64,000 nucleotides of DNA. Source: an uncultured Blautia sp. GTDB lineage: Bacteria; Bacillota; Clostridia; Lachnospirales; Lachnospiraceae. Positions 48,146-57,084 of this stretch are shown piece by piece. The position numbers and the translations under genes were made by a program. The stretch's first letter is position 1; every line of letters begins with the position of its first letter. Under the pieces are notes generated by a model. The model did not search any database. It saw nothing but the letters and a program-made list of their open reading frames with translations, and had not been told where the DNA came from. Where the stretch lies: the NCBI GenBank assembly GCA_900549015.1, contig URMH01000004.1, positions 1 to 64,000 on the forward strand, read 5' to 3'.

Positions 48146-50596
48146 TTAATAACCAGGCTTCTCCACATAACTGATGAACACATTTCCCGCTTTCTGGAAA
48201 AGCTCTGTACTGTCGTTCATTCCATATGGCTTCGTCTCTCCTGTTGCCGGATCGTAAAGCCAGGTATTATATTCATCATATCCCACGATCACTGCGCTTG
48301 TATCACTTCCTGTCTTTGCCACAACTGCCCTCTGGGCGCTGACTTCGTACAATACGCTGTCAAGGCTGCAGCCGGAAAGATCAATCACGGTTCCTGTTTC
48401 CCCAAGTCCTTCCTGAAGTTTGTTTTTATCCCAGGATCCTGTCCGTATCACTTCCGGAATATCCTGAATATTTAACTGGAGCTTCGTCTTTTTATTTCCT
48501 CTCTCCCACACATACTGCTGAGATTGATTTAAAACAACGCCTGTTTTGGCGTCTGCTCTTTTTACTGCCTGAGCTGGATTTCTGTAAACACCTTCCAGAC
48601 CTCCTTTTGCATATACATAGTAGACATTTTCATCGGGTATCTGGGTCTCAAGCGTAACCGGATTGTTCTCAATGCTTCTCATTTTGGAAGCCATGACAAG
48701 CGGCTTGTCCATTGCCGGTTTTTCCTCAAAAGCGAGACGTACAAGCGTACCTGTCCGATTTGCGGATGTAAGCTCCACAGACACCTGGCTGGCGGCTGCT
48801 TTTTTGTTGTTCATAATATTATCTTTCTTTTTGAACGTATAACCGGATTCTCCTTTTGCGGAAAGCTGAAATTCCATCAGGGTGTCTCCGATCGTAACAT
48901 TCGTGATGTAAAGACCGTCTTTTTTGTATTCCTTTTTTACGTTTCCGGCAAAATCTTCAATTTTTACTGTATGGATTCCTTCTGTGGTTTTTCCGTTTTT
49001 GTCCTTCAGAATATCTTCCTGTTTTATCATGCCGTACACAAGGTCCTCATTCATAAAGCCCAGTGTTTTCAGTTTTTCACCTTCGCCCGGCGTTAAAAAT
49101 CTTGTCTGCAGAGTATCAAATTCAATCTCTTTAAGCTGCCCTTTATGCTCTCCGCTTTGCACTACCCACGCAGCATGTGCGTTTGTATCAGAGACAATGA
49201 AGCTGCTGCTCTGGATTCCCTCTTCCAGAATTTTATATCCGCCGCCGTTGATATTTACCATGTAAAGCTTCTGTGCAAACAGGAGAAACAGCATATTGTC
49301 GCCGCTTACATAGGAAAGCGTTCCCAGGTCTTTTTTCAGAAACTCAAAGGATTCCGTAGACGGAATAAAAACTTTTTCCTCCACCACATTCTGGTCATTA
49401 TTGTAATGGTATACGCCCACTCCGCTGTATCCTTCGCGAATACCTCTGTTCATATATCCGTAGAGGACAAAATCCACATCTCCATTATCTGCCATGCGGA
49501 TGATTTTTATATCATGCTCCTGGCGCACATACCGGAAATCCTCCTGTTCCTCTCCCCGGAAACTGAAAATCTTCACAATCTTTCCGTTTTCAGGGGAATA
49601 ACTCCACAGATCTCCCTGCTGAACGAAGGCTGCTGCCGTACCGCTTTCATTTACTACGTAATGTACGTCCTTATCTCTCACTCCCAAAAGAAGTCCCTTA
49701 TCAGAAACAACCGAGGTTTTCGGATTAAATACCTGTCCGGCAGAGCGCTCAAAATCAAGAAGCATAATACGTGTTTCCGTATACCGCATTCTGTAGAACT
49801 CTGTCACATCATAAACCTCGATGGCACCGTTATCCGCTATAGCAGAAATCTGGTAATCAATAGAAACACTCGCCGTTGTCTCATTAATATCTTTAATAAC
49901 AGGAACGCCTTTCTTGTAAATCTGAGGTTTTAAATCTCCCCAGCTTATTGTGGCAAATGTAGAACCTATATTTACATCAGAAAAATTCATTCCACTGCCA
50001 GAGGTTCCTGCTTCCAGATAGGCTGTCAGCTCCTCTGCCGTTTCCTTATCCATACATTTTTCATAAAAGCTGTTGACGAACTTCAAATACTGCTCCGTAT
50101 TAAGCTGTGTTCTCGATACCAGCCTTGTATAATAGTAGGCGGGACCTTTCTCCGTATCAAGAGAAATCTGAAGGGAATATTCCTGATTCATAAGAAGATC
50201 GCTGTTAATAGTAACCAGAGCTTTCAGATGTTCTTCCCCTGAAGAAAGATTTTTAATTTTTCTGTTTTCAATCACCTTACTTCCGTCTGAGGTACGGATT
50301 TCATAGGAAAGACTTTTTACCTCCGTTCCATACGGCGCAATAAGAAAGGTAATCTGTTTCGTAGTATCAATGGGAGTGATGCTGTCTCTCGTAAAATCCG
50401 TCTGCATCTCCTGTGTATAGCCGCACATTCTGTTTGCCGCCGTATTTCCAAACTGCACCATAACCTCTGGAAGAACCGGCTCGTTCATATCGGAACGGTT
50501 GTCTGTTGTCCTGTGGTTCTGCAAAAGAGACGTTACTGTAACTCCTGCCACAAATACAAGAAAGAGTATGAGAAATTTTCGCAAGAATTTTTTCAT
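48146..50596 (-). CDS. Large membrane-anchored protein with a C39-like C-terminus
   Basis: I do not recognise a named family. The protein has 816 residues from the ATG at 50596 (GGGGGAG upstream, overlapping the end of the methyltransferase gene). One N-terminal helix (about 5-24) anchors a large extracytoplasmic region. The middle (about 290-480) has propeller-like strands. The last 80 residues (about 734-816) resemble a papain-like C39 end: GCSLDSVLYEVSAQRAVVA, then SAVIVGYDEYNTWLYDP, GMNDSTELFQKAGNVFISY. Active members have His before the VIVGYD strand; here it is Ser, and I see no upstream catalytic Cys, so an inactive peptidase-like binding domain is likely. Confidence 0.65.
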   Translation of the reverse strand: MKKFLRKFLILFLVFVAGVTVTSLLQNHRTTDNRSDMNEPVLPEVMVQFGNTAANRMCGYTQEMQTDFTRDSITPIDTTKQITFLIAPYGTEVKSLSYEIRTSDGSKVIENRKIKNLSSGEEHLKALVTINSDLLMNQEYSLQISLDTEKGPAYYYTRLVSRTQLNTEQYLKFVNSFYEKCMDKETAEELTAYLEAGTSGSGMNFSDVNIGSTFATISWGDLKPQIYKKGVPVIKDINETTASVSIDYQISAIADNGAIEVYDVTEFYRMRYTETRIMLLDFERSAGQVFNPKTSVVSDKGLLLGVRDKDVHYVVNESGTAAAFVQQGDLWSYSPENGKIVKIFSFRGEEQEDFRYVRQEHDIKIIRMADNGDVDFVLYGYMNRGIREGYSGVGVYHYNNDQNVVEEKVFIPSTESFEFLKKDLGTLSYVSGDNMLFLLFAQKLYMVNINGGGYKILEEGIQSSSFIVSDTNAHAAWVVQSGEHKGQLKEIEFDTLQTRFLTPGEGEKLKTLGFMNEDLVYGMIKQEDILKDKNGKTTEGIHTVKIEDFAGNVKKEYKKDGLYITNVTIGDTLMEFQLSAKGESGYTFKKKDNIMNNKKAAASQVSVELTSANRTGTLVRLAFEEKPAMDKPLVMASKMRSIENNPVTLETQIPDENVYYVYAKGGLEGVYRNPAQAVKRADAKTGVVLNQSQQYVWERGNKKTKLQLNIQDIPEVIRTGSWDKNKLQEGLGETGTVIDLSGCSLDSVLYEVSAQRAVVAKTGSDTSAVIVGYDEYNTWLYDPATGETKPYGMNDSTELFQKAGNVFISYVEKPGY

Positions 50597-50597
50597 A

Positions 50598-51779
50598 TCA
50601 CTCCCCCTTGTCCTGTTTTTCTTTATCCTGCTTCTCTTCAGCAAAAAGAAGCTTCTCAAGAGAAGGACGGATCTGAAGCTCCCTCATCATCCTGGTTACT
50701 TCCTCCCTGCTCTTCTTCCTGCCTGTTTTTACTCCGCGGATCAGAAGATTCTTAGGCGTGTGCTCCATATCCACAAATTCCAGGATCTGCGTGTCATACC
50801 CCATTGCTTCCAGAAGATCCGCCCTCACTCCATCAGTAATAAGAGCCGACATTCTCTCCTTTAAAATCCCGTATTTCAAAACAGGAGAAAGCATCTCGTT
50901 TTTAATCTGGCGGTTCACTTCATGCTGACAGCAGGGAACGGAAAGGATTACCTCCGCGCCCCATTCCACCGCCTTGAAAGGCGCATAATCTGTAGCCGTA
51001 TCGCAGGCGTGAAGAGTCACTACCATATCTACGGAAGATACGCCCTCGTACTGTGCAATATCTCCCTGATAAAAGTGAAGCTTCTCATATCCGTATTTTT
51101 CTGCCAGAGAATTGCAGTGCCTGATCACATCTGTCTTTAAATCAAGCCCGATAATATTTACATCATATCCCCTTAATTCTCTGAGATAGTAATACATGGC
51201 AAAGGTCAGGTATGACTTTCCGCAGCCAAAATCAAGAATCGTGACTTCCCGTTCCCTGGAAAGTCTCGGAAGAATATCTTCTATAAACTCCAGGAAACGG
51301 TTGATCTGGCGGAACTTATCGTATCTCTGGGATACGATCTGACCTGTTTTTGTCATAACTCCCAGGTCGATCAGAAAAGGAACCGGGATTCCTTCCTTTA
51401 AAATATAGCGCTTTACTCTGTTGTGCGCCTGGATTTTTACTTTTTCTTTTACAGGATGGTTCTTTGCCTTTACTGTGATCTTTCCTTTTTTACTTACAAG
51501 AACTGTGCCGTCAAGAGTTTCTCCCTGTCCCTGAAGCTGAGTAAAATTCTCTGTGATCTCTTTTTCAAGAAACTCCAGAACCTCTTCTCTCTCATAGTTT
51601 TTATGAAAAATCTGCGTTCCTTCTGTGGAGGACGCCTGATATAAAATACGCCCTTTTATTTCCACAGGACGGACTTTAATAAGAGAGGGGCCTTCACCCT
51701 TTCTCTTTCCGCTTAACACAGCCTGCTTTAACTGTTCATTTATCTGTTTTTCCAAATATTCTTTTAATGTTTTCATCAT
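50598..51779 (-). CDS. SAM-dependent methyltransferase
   Basis: A 393-residue protein whose C-terminal half is a Rossmann methyltransferase: VTILDFGCGKSYLTFAMYYYL (SAM motif I), VNIIGLDLKTDVIRHC, and MVVTLHACDTATDYA followed by ILSVPCCQHEVNRQI. The LHACDTA and SVPCCQHE stretches are typical of the Methyltransf_32 family. The N-terminal 130 residues are a mixed domain (RILYQASSTEGTQIFHKNYEREEV). Its substrate, possibly RNA, is not evident. ATG at 51779 with AAGGA six bases upstream. It overlaps no gene but its stop touches the start of the large anchored protein gene. Confidence 0.82.
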   Translation of the reverse strand: MMKTLKEYLEKQINEQLKQAVLSGKRKGEGPSLIKVRPVEIKGRILYQASSTEGTQIFHKNYEREEVLEFLEKEITENFTQLQGQGETLDGTVLVSKKGKITVKAKNHPVKEKVKIQAHNRVKRYILKEGIPVPFLIDLGVMTKTGQIVSQRYDKFRQINRFLEFIEDILPRLSREREVTILDFGCGKSYLTFAMYYYLRELRGYDVNIIGLDLKTDVIRHCNSLAEKYGYEKLHFYQGDIAQYEGVSSVDMVVTLHACDTATDYAPFKAVEWGAEVILSVPCCQHEVNRQIKNEMLSPVLKYGILKERMSALITDGVRADLLEAMGYDTQILEFVDMEHTPKNLLIRGVKTGRKKSREEVTRMMRELQIRPSLEKLLFAEEKQDKEKQDKGE

Positions 51780-51788
51780 CACATTTCC

Positions 51789-52166
51789 TTAATATCCTCT
51801 GCACCTTCGGCGTCTGCACCGTCTCCTTGAAATTTCCTGATAGAGAAGCACCTGGATCAGCTCATCGAGAAAGCCTCCCGTCATTCCCTGGGACGAAAGG
51901 TCCTCTTTTGGATTCTTTTCTATTTCTTTTCTGATCCTTCCTGCCATAGAAGCGATCATCAGTCTGTCCGGATGCTCGTCGTAAAGGCGGCTTCCCTCGT
52001 AGTCCTGAAATTCGCATTCCTGCTCTACCTTTTCCTGGATCATTCTCGCTGTCTCCGGGTAGTAGGATTTCATCAGCTCAAATTCGTCCTGGTGCATTTT
52101 TTCTCCGCTGTACAGCAGAGGATTTCCATACGTCATATAAAATGGGTAAAATTTATCATAATACAT
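51789..52166 (-). CDS. Conserved-looking small protein, unknown function
   Basis: A 125-residue protein, not recognised. It is acidic and helical in the middle (FELMKSYYPETARMIQEKVEQECEFQDYEGSRLYDEHPDRLMIASMAGRIRKEIEK), begins with aromatic-rich MYYDKFYPFYMTYGN, and ends with a striking basic Arg/Cys tail (RRRCRRRRCRGY). It is 9 bp upstream of the methyltransferase gene on the same strand and so probably in the same operon. The basic tail could bind nucleic acid, consistent with an RNA-methylation context; this is speculation. Confidence 0.55.
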   Translation of the reverse strand: MYYDKFYPFYMTYGNPLLYSGEKMHQDEFELMKSYYPETARMIQEKVEQECEFQDYEGSRLYDEHPDRLMIASMAGRIRKEIEKNPKEDLSSQGMTGGFLDELIQVLLYQEISRRRCRRRRCRGY

Positions 52167-52232
52167 AGAAATGTCTGCAGTCCCTTCACATAGTCTATTC
52201 CAGTATATGCAGAACCTTCTCTTTATGACAGC

Positions 52233-52931
52233 TTACACCCGTTTTATGAACTCCATTGTAAGATTTACGCTGTGCTCTGCTGCCGCAGCCTCAAAAGCAG
52301 GGTAATCCATAGTTGCGCTTCCGTCCGCCTTGTCGGAAATAGCGCGGATGATCAGAAACGGAATACCGTTTAGGTAAGCTGTCTGACCAATCGCAGCGCC
52401 TTCCATCTCCACTGCGAACCCACCAAAATTATGTATAATTTCATCTTTTACTTCTCTGTCGGAAATGAACTGGTCTCCGGAAACGATTCTGCCCTGGAAA
52501 ACCTGAATGTCCGGATTTACCTCATTGCAGACTCTCTCCGCAAGGCTTCGAAGCGCCGCATCTCCCGGGAAAGAAAATTCCTGCATCTGGGGAATCTGTC
52601 CCTTTGGATAACCAAAGCCTGTTGCGTCCATATCGTGATGAAGAACGTCTGTCGCCAGTACAATGTCTCCGATATTGATTTCTTTATTCAGGCTTCCCGC
52701 AATTCCCGTATTAATAACTGCCTCCACCTGAAATACATCTGCCAGGATCTGTGTGCAGGCTGCCGCATTTACTTTGCCGATACCGGAGCGCACTACAACA
52801 ACCGTTTTTCCGAAAAGAGTTCCCTCATAAAAATCCATAGAAGCTTTTTTTGTGATTTTTACATTTTCCATTTTTTCTTTCAGTCTGGAGACCTCAACTT
52901 CCATTGCTCCGATAATTCCAATTCGTTCCAT
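52233..52931 (-). CDS. mtnN: 5'-methylthioadenosine/S-adenosylhomocysteine nucleosidase
   Basis: A 232-residue MTA/SAH nucleosidase: MERIGIIGAMEVEVSRL, VVVRSGIGKVNAAACTQIL, VINTGIAGSLN, GDIVLATDVLHHDMDATGFGYPKGQIP, and the catalytic region AVEMEGAAIGQTA and RAISDKADGSA. It detoxifies the by-products of SAM-using enzymes and feeds the methyl cycle; a methyltransferase lies in the next unit. The frame opens ten codons earlier, but AGGAGA and the family start favour the ATG at 52931. The promoter has an extended -10 near 53061-53066, giving a long leader with a hairpin. Confidence 0.96.
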   Translation of the reverse strand: MERIGIIGAMEVEVSRLKEKMENVKITKKASMDFYEGTLFGKTVVVVRSGIGKVNAAACTQILADVFQVEAVINTGIAGSLNKEINIGDIVLATDVLHHDMDATGFGYPKGQIPQMQEFSFPGDAALRSLAERVCNEVNPDIQVFQGRIVSGDQFISDREVKDEIIHNFGGFAVEMEGAAIGQTAYLNGIPFLIIRAISDKADGSATMDYPAFEAAAAEHSVNLTMEFIKRV

Positions 52932-52993
52932 AATATAAAATATCTCCTCTCTATATGCCACGGATAGTCCGTAAAATATATTTTCTTAATTTT

Positions 52994-53054
52994 AAAGATA
53001 CAGGATGCTTAATGGATTGCTTCGTACTCCTCGCCTCATAATCCTGTCATCTTT
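52994..53054. other. Structured leader element before mtnN
   Basis: AAAGATACAGGAT (52994-53006) pairs with ATCCTGTCATCTTT (53041-53054), 13 pairs with one bulge, enclosing a 34-base loop. Inside, GGATT (53014-53018) can alternatively pair with AATCC (53040-53044), which competes with the outer stem. On the minus strand this lies in the mtnN 5' UTR. The loop also encodes a possible 15-residue peptide on the minus strand (MRRGVRSNPLSILYL). Confidence 0.5.
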
Positions 53055-53060
53055 CATTTT

Positions 53061-53113
53061 ATTATACCAAAAGTTTAATTTATATGGAAACTTTTTTTAT
53101 TGTCTGTTATAAT
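53061..53113. promoter_or_regulatory. Divergent extended -10 promoters for mtnN and the TSCPD gene
   Basis: On the minus strand TGG-TATAAT (-10 at 53061-53066) points toward mtnN. On the plus strand TGT-TATAAT (53105-53113) points toward the TSCPD gene. Both are extended -10 boxes with poor -35 elements. Confidence 0.6.
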
Positions 53114-53179
53114 AGTTTCATCTCATGATTAAATCAATATAAAAAGCCCTTACGGGCAAGGCAACTGGAGGATAAATCT

Positions 53180-53422
53180 ATGATGTACAAAACAAAAGGC
53201 GTATGTGCGCAGGCAATCGAATTTGAAGTAGATGACAACAAAAAAGTGCACAACGTAAAATTTATCGGAGGCTGCTCCGGAAATACACAGGGCGTTGCTG
53301 CTCTTGTTGAAGGAATGGACGCAGATGAGGTTATTCGCCGTCTGGAAGGCATTCAGTGCGGTCACAAACCTACTTCATGTCCAGATCAGCTTGTAAAGGC
53401 TTTGCACGAAGCAGGAATCTGA
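53180..53422 (+). CDS. TSCPD domain protein
   Basis: An 80-residue protein of the small TSCPD family (TIGR03905-like): GVCAQAIEFEVDDNKKVHNVKFIGGCSGNTQGVAALVEGMDADEVIRRLEGIQCGHKPTSCPDQL. The motif TSCPDQL and the paired cysteines (GGC, QCG, SCPD) suggest a metal-binding module. The same domain occurs at the C-terminus of class II (B12-dependent) ribonucleotide reductases; the stand-alone form has no known function. GGAGG lies upstream of two adjacent ATGs. Monocistronic, closed by a strong terminator. Confidence 0.9.
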   Translation: MMYKTKGVCAQAIEFEVDDNKKVHNVKFIGGCSGNTQGVAALVEGMDADEVIRRLEGIQCGHKPTSCPDQLVKALHEAGI

Positions 53423-53449
53423 GCATCTTCTTTTCGCTCCAACAATATT

Positions 53450-53476
53450 TCAGCCCCGGAAACATTCCGGGGCTGA
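53450..53476. terminator. Bidirectional terminator, TSCPD gene and beta-CASP gene
   Basis: TCAGCCCCGGAA and TTCCGGGGCTGA form a perfect 12-bp stem with a 3-base loop. TTTTATTTTA follows on the plus strand and AAATATTG on the minus strand, so it is strongest for the plus strand. Confidence 0.9.
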
Positions 53477-53493
53477 TTTTATTTTATCCTGTT

Positions 53494-55110
53494 TTATATA
53501 TCATTTCTATCCCACTTATCACAAAGAGACTGCACATCTCTGGAAAACTTCTCCAGATCCTTATTGGGACTTCCTTCGTTTTTCCGTATCACGCTGATAA
53601 GCCTGTGTCCAAGGGAAAGAAGCTTCTGATAAACCTGCGCTGCCTTCGTTGCTTTCGGTGATGTAGAAGCGCGCTCGATCTTCACGCCCTTCGCTTCATA
53701 CAGGCATTCGTTATTCAGAAGGTCATACGACGTTCCGCTGAACGGCGCCATTGTATCGTATCCAAGTTCATCTCTCAGTCGTTTCGCAAAAATCTCCGTA
53801 ACGCTGTCCTCTCCATGTGTCACAAAAACTTTTTTCGGTTTTTCCTCAAATGCTTTCGCCCAGTCAAGAAGACCATTTACATCTGCATGACCACTGATTC
53901 CCGGCATCTGAAGAATTTTCGCCGCAACGTGCACCGGCTCGCCAAAAAGCTTAATGTCCGTCGCCCCTTCCAGAAGAGAACGCCCCAGTGTGCCGATCGC
54001 CTGATAACCTACAAAAAGAATCGTATTTTTTTCATTCCAGAGATTGTGTTTCAAATGATGCTTGATTCGTCCGGCATCACACATACCGCTGGCTGAAATA
54101 ATAACCTTGCAGTCCTCATCAAAGTTAATGGCTTTGGAATCGTCGCTTGTGATCGAAGTTTTCAGTCCCGGGAAGGAAAGAGGATTGATTCCCTTATGGA
54201 TCAGCTCCATTGCCTCCTCGTCATAGCAGTCGTATATGTGCTCTGCAAAAATACTGGTTGCCTCATTTGCAAGGGGACTGTCAACATACACCTTAAATCC
54301 GTCATGTCCGTATACAAGCCGCTCTTCCTTTATCTGCCGGATAAAATACAGCATTTCCTGTGTACGTCCCACAGCAAAGGAAGGAATCACAAGATTTCCT
54401 CCTCTGTCAAAGGTTTTCTGAATCACTTCTGCAAGGAGTCTGACATAGTCCGGTCTTTCTCCGTGGCTTCTGTCTCCGTATGTGGATTCCATAACAACGT
54501 AATCTGCATTGTGAAGATACTGCGGGTCACGTATCAGGGGCTGATTTGTATTTCCAATATCTCCGGAAAAGACAATGGTTTTCTCCTGACCTTCTTCTGT
54601 AATCTTCACTTCAATGCTGCTTGAACCAAGAAGATGACCTGCATCTACAAAACGAACGCTGATTCCCTCTGCCGGGCGGATTACCCTGTCATACTGGCAT
54701 TCTACAAAGTTTTTCAGCACGCCCAGCGCATCTTCCATTGTGTATGCAGGAACAAATTCTTCTTTGCCCTGGCGGCGTCCTTTTCTGTTTCTCCACTCAG
54801 CCTCGAATAACTGAATGTGTGCGCTGTCACGAAGCATAATATCGCAGAGATTACAGGTTGCGTCTGTGGCGTATACAGGCCCCTGGAATCCTTTGGCATA
54901 TAATGCCGGCAGATTTCCGGAGTGGTCCATATGCGCATGGGTTAGAAGTACAAAATCCAAATCTCCCGGCGCAACAGGCAAATCCTCATTTTCGTAGTAG
55001 TTTGGTCCCTGCTCCATACCGCAGTCCACCAGGAATTTCCTGCCTGCCCCTTCCAGATAATAACAGCTTCCGGTTACTTCATGTGTGGCTCCCAAAAAGA
55101 TAATCTTCAT
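53494..55110 (-). CDS. Beta-CASP metallo-beta-lactamase RNase-like protein
   Basis: A 538-residue MBL-fold protein with the beta-CASP insert. Metal motif HAHMDHSG is at 58-65; others are DAGHLLGSSSIEV, FSGDIGN, ESTYGDRSH, then beta-CASP motifs VIISASGMCDAGRIKHHL and GYQAIGTLGR, and C-terminal motif PGISGHAD. These mark the RNA/DNA-processing branch (CPSF73/YsbC-like). The C-terminal tail (ASTSPKATKAAQVYQKLLSLGHRLISVI) is an extra helical region. The likely role is RNA cleavage, though no substrate is known. ATG at 55110 with AGGGGG upstream preferred over a TTG. Confidence 0.9.
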   Translation of the reverse strand: MKIIFLGATHEVTGSCYYLEGAGRKFLVDCGMEQGPNYYENEDLPVAPGDLDFVLLTHAHMDHSGNLPALYAKGFQGPVYATDATCNLCDIMLRDSAHIQLFEAEWRNRKGRRQGKEEFVPAYTMEDALGVLKNFVECQYDRVIRPAEGISVRFVDAGHLLGSSSIEVKITEEGQEKTIVFSGDIGNTNQPLIRDPQYLHNADYVVMESTYGDRSHGERPDYVRLLAEVIQKTFDRGGNLVIPSFAVGRTQEMLYFIRQIKEERLVYGHDGFKVYVDSPLANEATSIFAEHIYDCYDEEAMELIHKGINPLSFPGLKTSITSDDSKAINFDEDCKVIISASGMCDAGRIKHHLKHNLWNEKNTILFVGYQAIGTLGRSLLEGATDIKLFGEPVHVAAKILQMPGISGHADVNGLLDWAKAFEEKPKKVFVTHGEDSVTEIFAKRLRDELGYDTMAPFSGTSYDLLNNECLYEAKGVKIERASTSPKATKAAQVYQKLLSLGHRLISVIRKNEGSPNKDLEKFSRDVQSLCDKWDRNDI

Positions 55111-55563
55111 GCGCAAAACCCCCTTTTTCGTCTGTCATCTCGATGTAATTATTATACACGACATAGAAGAATTTTAGTAGCTTTTTTCTGTAATTTTTTA
55201 TGAATTTATTATGAAGTCTGACTGTTGTGTGGGGTGGCTGTCCTCTATTTCTAACCACTTTTATAATAAGCGAAAAATCTCATTCTATTATTTTCATCCT
55301 ATTTCGCCCTTATATTTGTAGGAGTATTCATCTGTCTTGGCATTTTGCGCTTATAAACAAAGAACGGCTGCCGGATAATTGGACAGATTATCCGAACAGC
55401 CGCCTTTGTCTATTTTTGACTTTTTCCCGATTGCAGAGAACCTGATATTTTCAGAACGGTAATGTAATTTGCAGATTTTAATAATCCCGTAAAACATTCT
55501 TCCATATCCCGGTCTCTGCCTTGTTATGTACAGATAATAATGGATGCTGACATTAATATCTGA
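55111..55563. other. Intergenic region with one strong hairpin
   Basis: A weak minus-strand -10 (TATAAT, 55151-55156) serves the beta-CASP gene. A strong stem lies at 55365-55402 (CGGCTG-CCGGATAAT against ATTATCCGAA-CAGCCG), followed by CTTTGTCTATTTTT on the plus strand and TTCTTTGTTT on the minus strand; it may terminate the DUF6147 transcript. No convincing gene is present. Confidence 0.5.
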
Positions 55564-56043
55564 CTATTTTACTAAAATTCCTTGCGTTAAGGTCGTTGTG
55601 GATTCCTTCACTCCGCCTTCTTTTGCTGCATGGTAGCCACGCACGCGATAGTAATAACCGCTTGGAACAATGACGTTAATGCTCTGTTCCAGAGATGGGC
55701 TATTATTTTTAGTAAAATCCCAGCTTTTATAAGTGGAATAAACACCATTTACTTTTCTCTCCAGATAAAGAGAAAGATACATCGTATCACAAAGACGATG
55801 CCCCTGTGTAATTCCCAGAATATTAACTTTATTACTTGCCAGTTTAGTTATCTGAGTTGTCCCATAATTTAAATTGTTTCCTCGCATCAAATTATAGTTT
55901 GTATCTTCTGCAAAGTCTGCGTTTGTCTCCAATGGTTTTACTTCATCTAAAAGACTTGCTGCTGAAACCGGCGTCACGCTTAATACAGCCAACATACCTG
56001 CCAGAATCATTACAACTGCTTTGTGCAAAAATCCCTTTTTCAT
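55564..56043 (-). CDS. Secreted DUF6147-like protein
   Basis: A 159-residue exported protein. A signal peptide (to about residue 29, PVSAA) precedes a single beta-rich domain: GTTQITKLASNKVNILGITQGHRLCDTMYLSLYLERKVNGVYSTYKSWDFTKNN, INVIVPSGYYYRVRGYHAAKEGGVKESTTTLTQGI. This matches my memory of DUF6147 proteins from gut clostridia, small secreted proteins of unknown function. One cysteine remains after processing. It is 75 bp downstream of the putative anti-sigma gene on the same strand and could be its target or cotranscribed. Confidence 0.72.
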   Translation of the reverse strand: MKKGFLHKAVVMILAGMLAVLSVTPVSAASLLDEVKPLETNADFAEDTNYNLMRGNNLNYGTTQITKLASNKVNILGITQGHRLCDTMYLSLYLERKVNGVYSTYKSWDFTKNNSPSLEQSINVIVPSGYYYRVRGYHAAKEGGVKESTTTLTQGILVK

Positions 56044-56118
56044 TCTTTTCTCACCTCCCGTCGCATCTGCAAATTACCCTTACATATAGTAATACGACTG
56101 AAACTGAGAAAAATCACG

Positions 56119-56967
56119 CTAAAAAATCATTTCTTTTAAAATTTTTTCAAATATTTTTTTCGGCATCTTTCCACTAAGCTGATAATAACAACTTTTCCAT
56201 TCCCATTCCGCCAGATATGATGGTTCTAAATCGGTTTCTTCCTGAATTTTTACAACACTCACAGCTATATCTTCTTTGGGTATATATATCGTCTCTGAAT
56301 CTCTTCCCAATAAACTAAAGCTATTACTGGAACTTTTTATATCTTTCTTACCTACATATAAACTTATAAAATTTCGTTTATATAAATACTGTATTTTAGC
56401 CGTTCCAGTTTCATTGCTTATAAAACAATCATGAAACTCGAACGTCTCCGGCCGATACAGAAATTCCGGCACTTCCACGCCCATCTCTTCCTCTATTTTA
56501 TCGCGAGCCTGTTCTTCATCTAAAGATGGTTTATCATTACTTGCATCATTGTCGATTAAGATTTTCGTATCATTCCCCGTCAGATATTTCACACTGTCCA
56601 CAAAATAATTCCTGTTGGCTTCAATCGTCATACTTGCCGCGAAAACAGCAATCGCACATACGATAACAAAGCCAGCCACTTTGGAGAGTTTCCGATAGCC
56701 AACATCTGAATCCCCCTTAAAAGAAAAGCGCTTTTTCCACTTTTCTTTACGCAGATGTTCTTTCTTCTCCTCTTTCTTCTGCAGTTCCTCCTGCATTTCC
56801 AGACGTTTTACTGCATCTTCATAAAGCCGATCCAGCTCCTCATCTGTAATGTCATCCTGTTTTCCCACAATCCTGGAGAAGAAATTATTCTCCAGTGACC
56901 TGTTTTCTTTTTCCATCTGCTTTTCTACCCACTCACGCAGCTCTGCACCACTTAATTTCCTGAACAT
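56119..56967 (-). CDS. Putative membrane anti-sigma/DUF4367-like protein
   Basis: A 282-residue single-pass protein. The cytoplasmic N-terminus (1-95) is strongly charged and helical (LYEDAVKRLEMQEELQKKEEKKEHLRKEKWKKR), one transmembrane helix lies around 101-121 (VAGFVIVCAIAVFAASMTI), and the outer domain (about 125-282) resembles DUF4367: FYLRPETF-type strand (EFLYRPETFEFHDC), then IQYLYKRNFISLYVG and WEWKSCYYQLSGKMPKKIFEKILKEM. This is the layout of sigma-linked regulators next to ECF sigma genes; the sigma factor here lies just beyond murG on the same strand. Function is inferred, not shown. Confidence 0.65.
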   Translation of the reverse strand: MFRKLSGAELREWVEKQMEKENRSLENNFFSRIVGKQDDITDEELDRLYEDAVKRLEMQEELQKKEEKKEHLRKEKWKKRFSFKGDSDVGYRKLSKVAGFVIVCAIAVFAASMTIEANRNYFVDSVKYLTGNDTKILIDNDASNDKPSLDEEQARDKIEEEMGVEVPEFLYRPETFEFHDCFISNETGTAKIQYLYKRNFISLYVGKKDIKSSSNSFSLLGRDSETIYIPKEDIAVSVVKIQEETDLEPSYLAEWEWKSCYYQLSGKMPKKIFEKILKEMIF

Positions 56968-56992
56968 TTTTCTCCTGACCTCCTATCTTTCC

Positions 56993-57023
56993 TTGACAAT
57001 TCTGGTTTCGGGGGGCATATTAT
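56993..57023 (+). promoter_or_regulatory. murG promoter
   Basis: TTGACA (56993-56998), 19-bp spacer, TATTAT (57018-57023). Spacing is slightly long; other -10 registers exist in the ATATTATAAA stretch. Confidence 0.55.
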
Positions 57024-57084
57024 AAATGATACCGTATGTATCATGGCGTAAAAGCCTTATTACGATTTTTCAGGAGGAACCCCT

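Noticed and set aside
49145..49933. 262-codon plus-strand frame antisense to the large anchored protein gene
   Set aside because: No plausible start signal and no protein motif; the minus-strand frame continues intact through it.
55227..55445. 72-codon plus-strand frame in the intergenic region
   Set aside because: No ribosome site, crosses a strong hairpin, and reads as random sequence.
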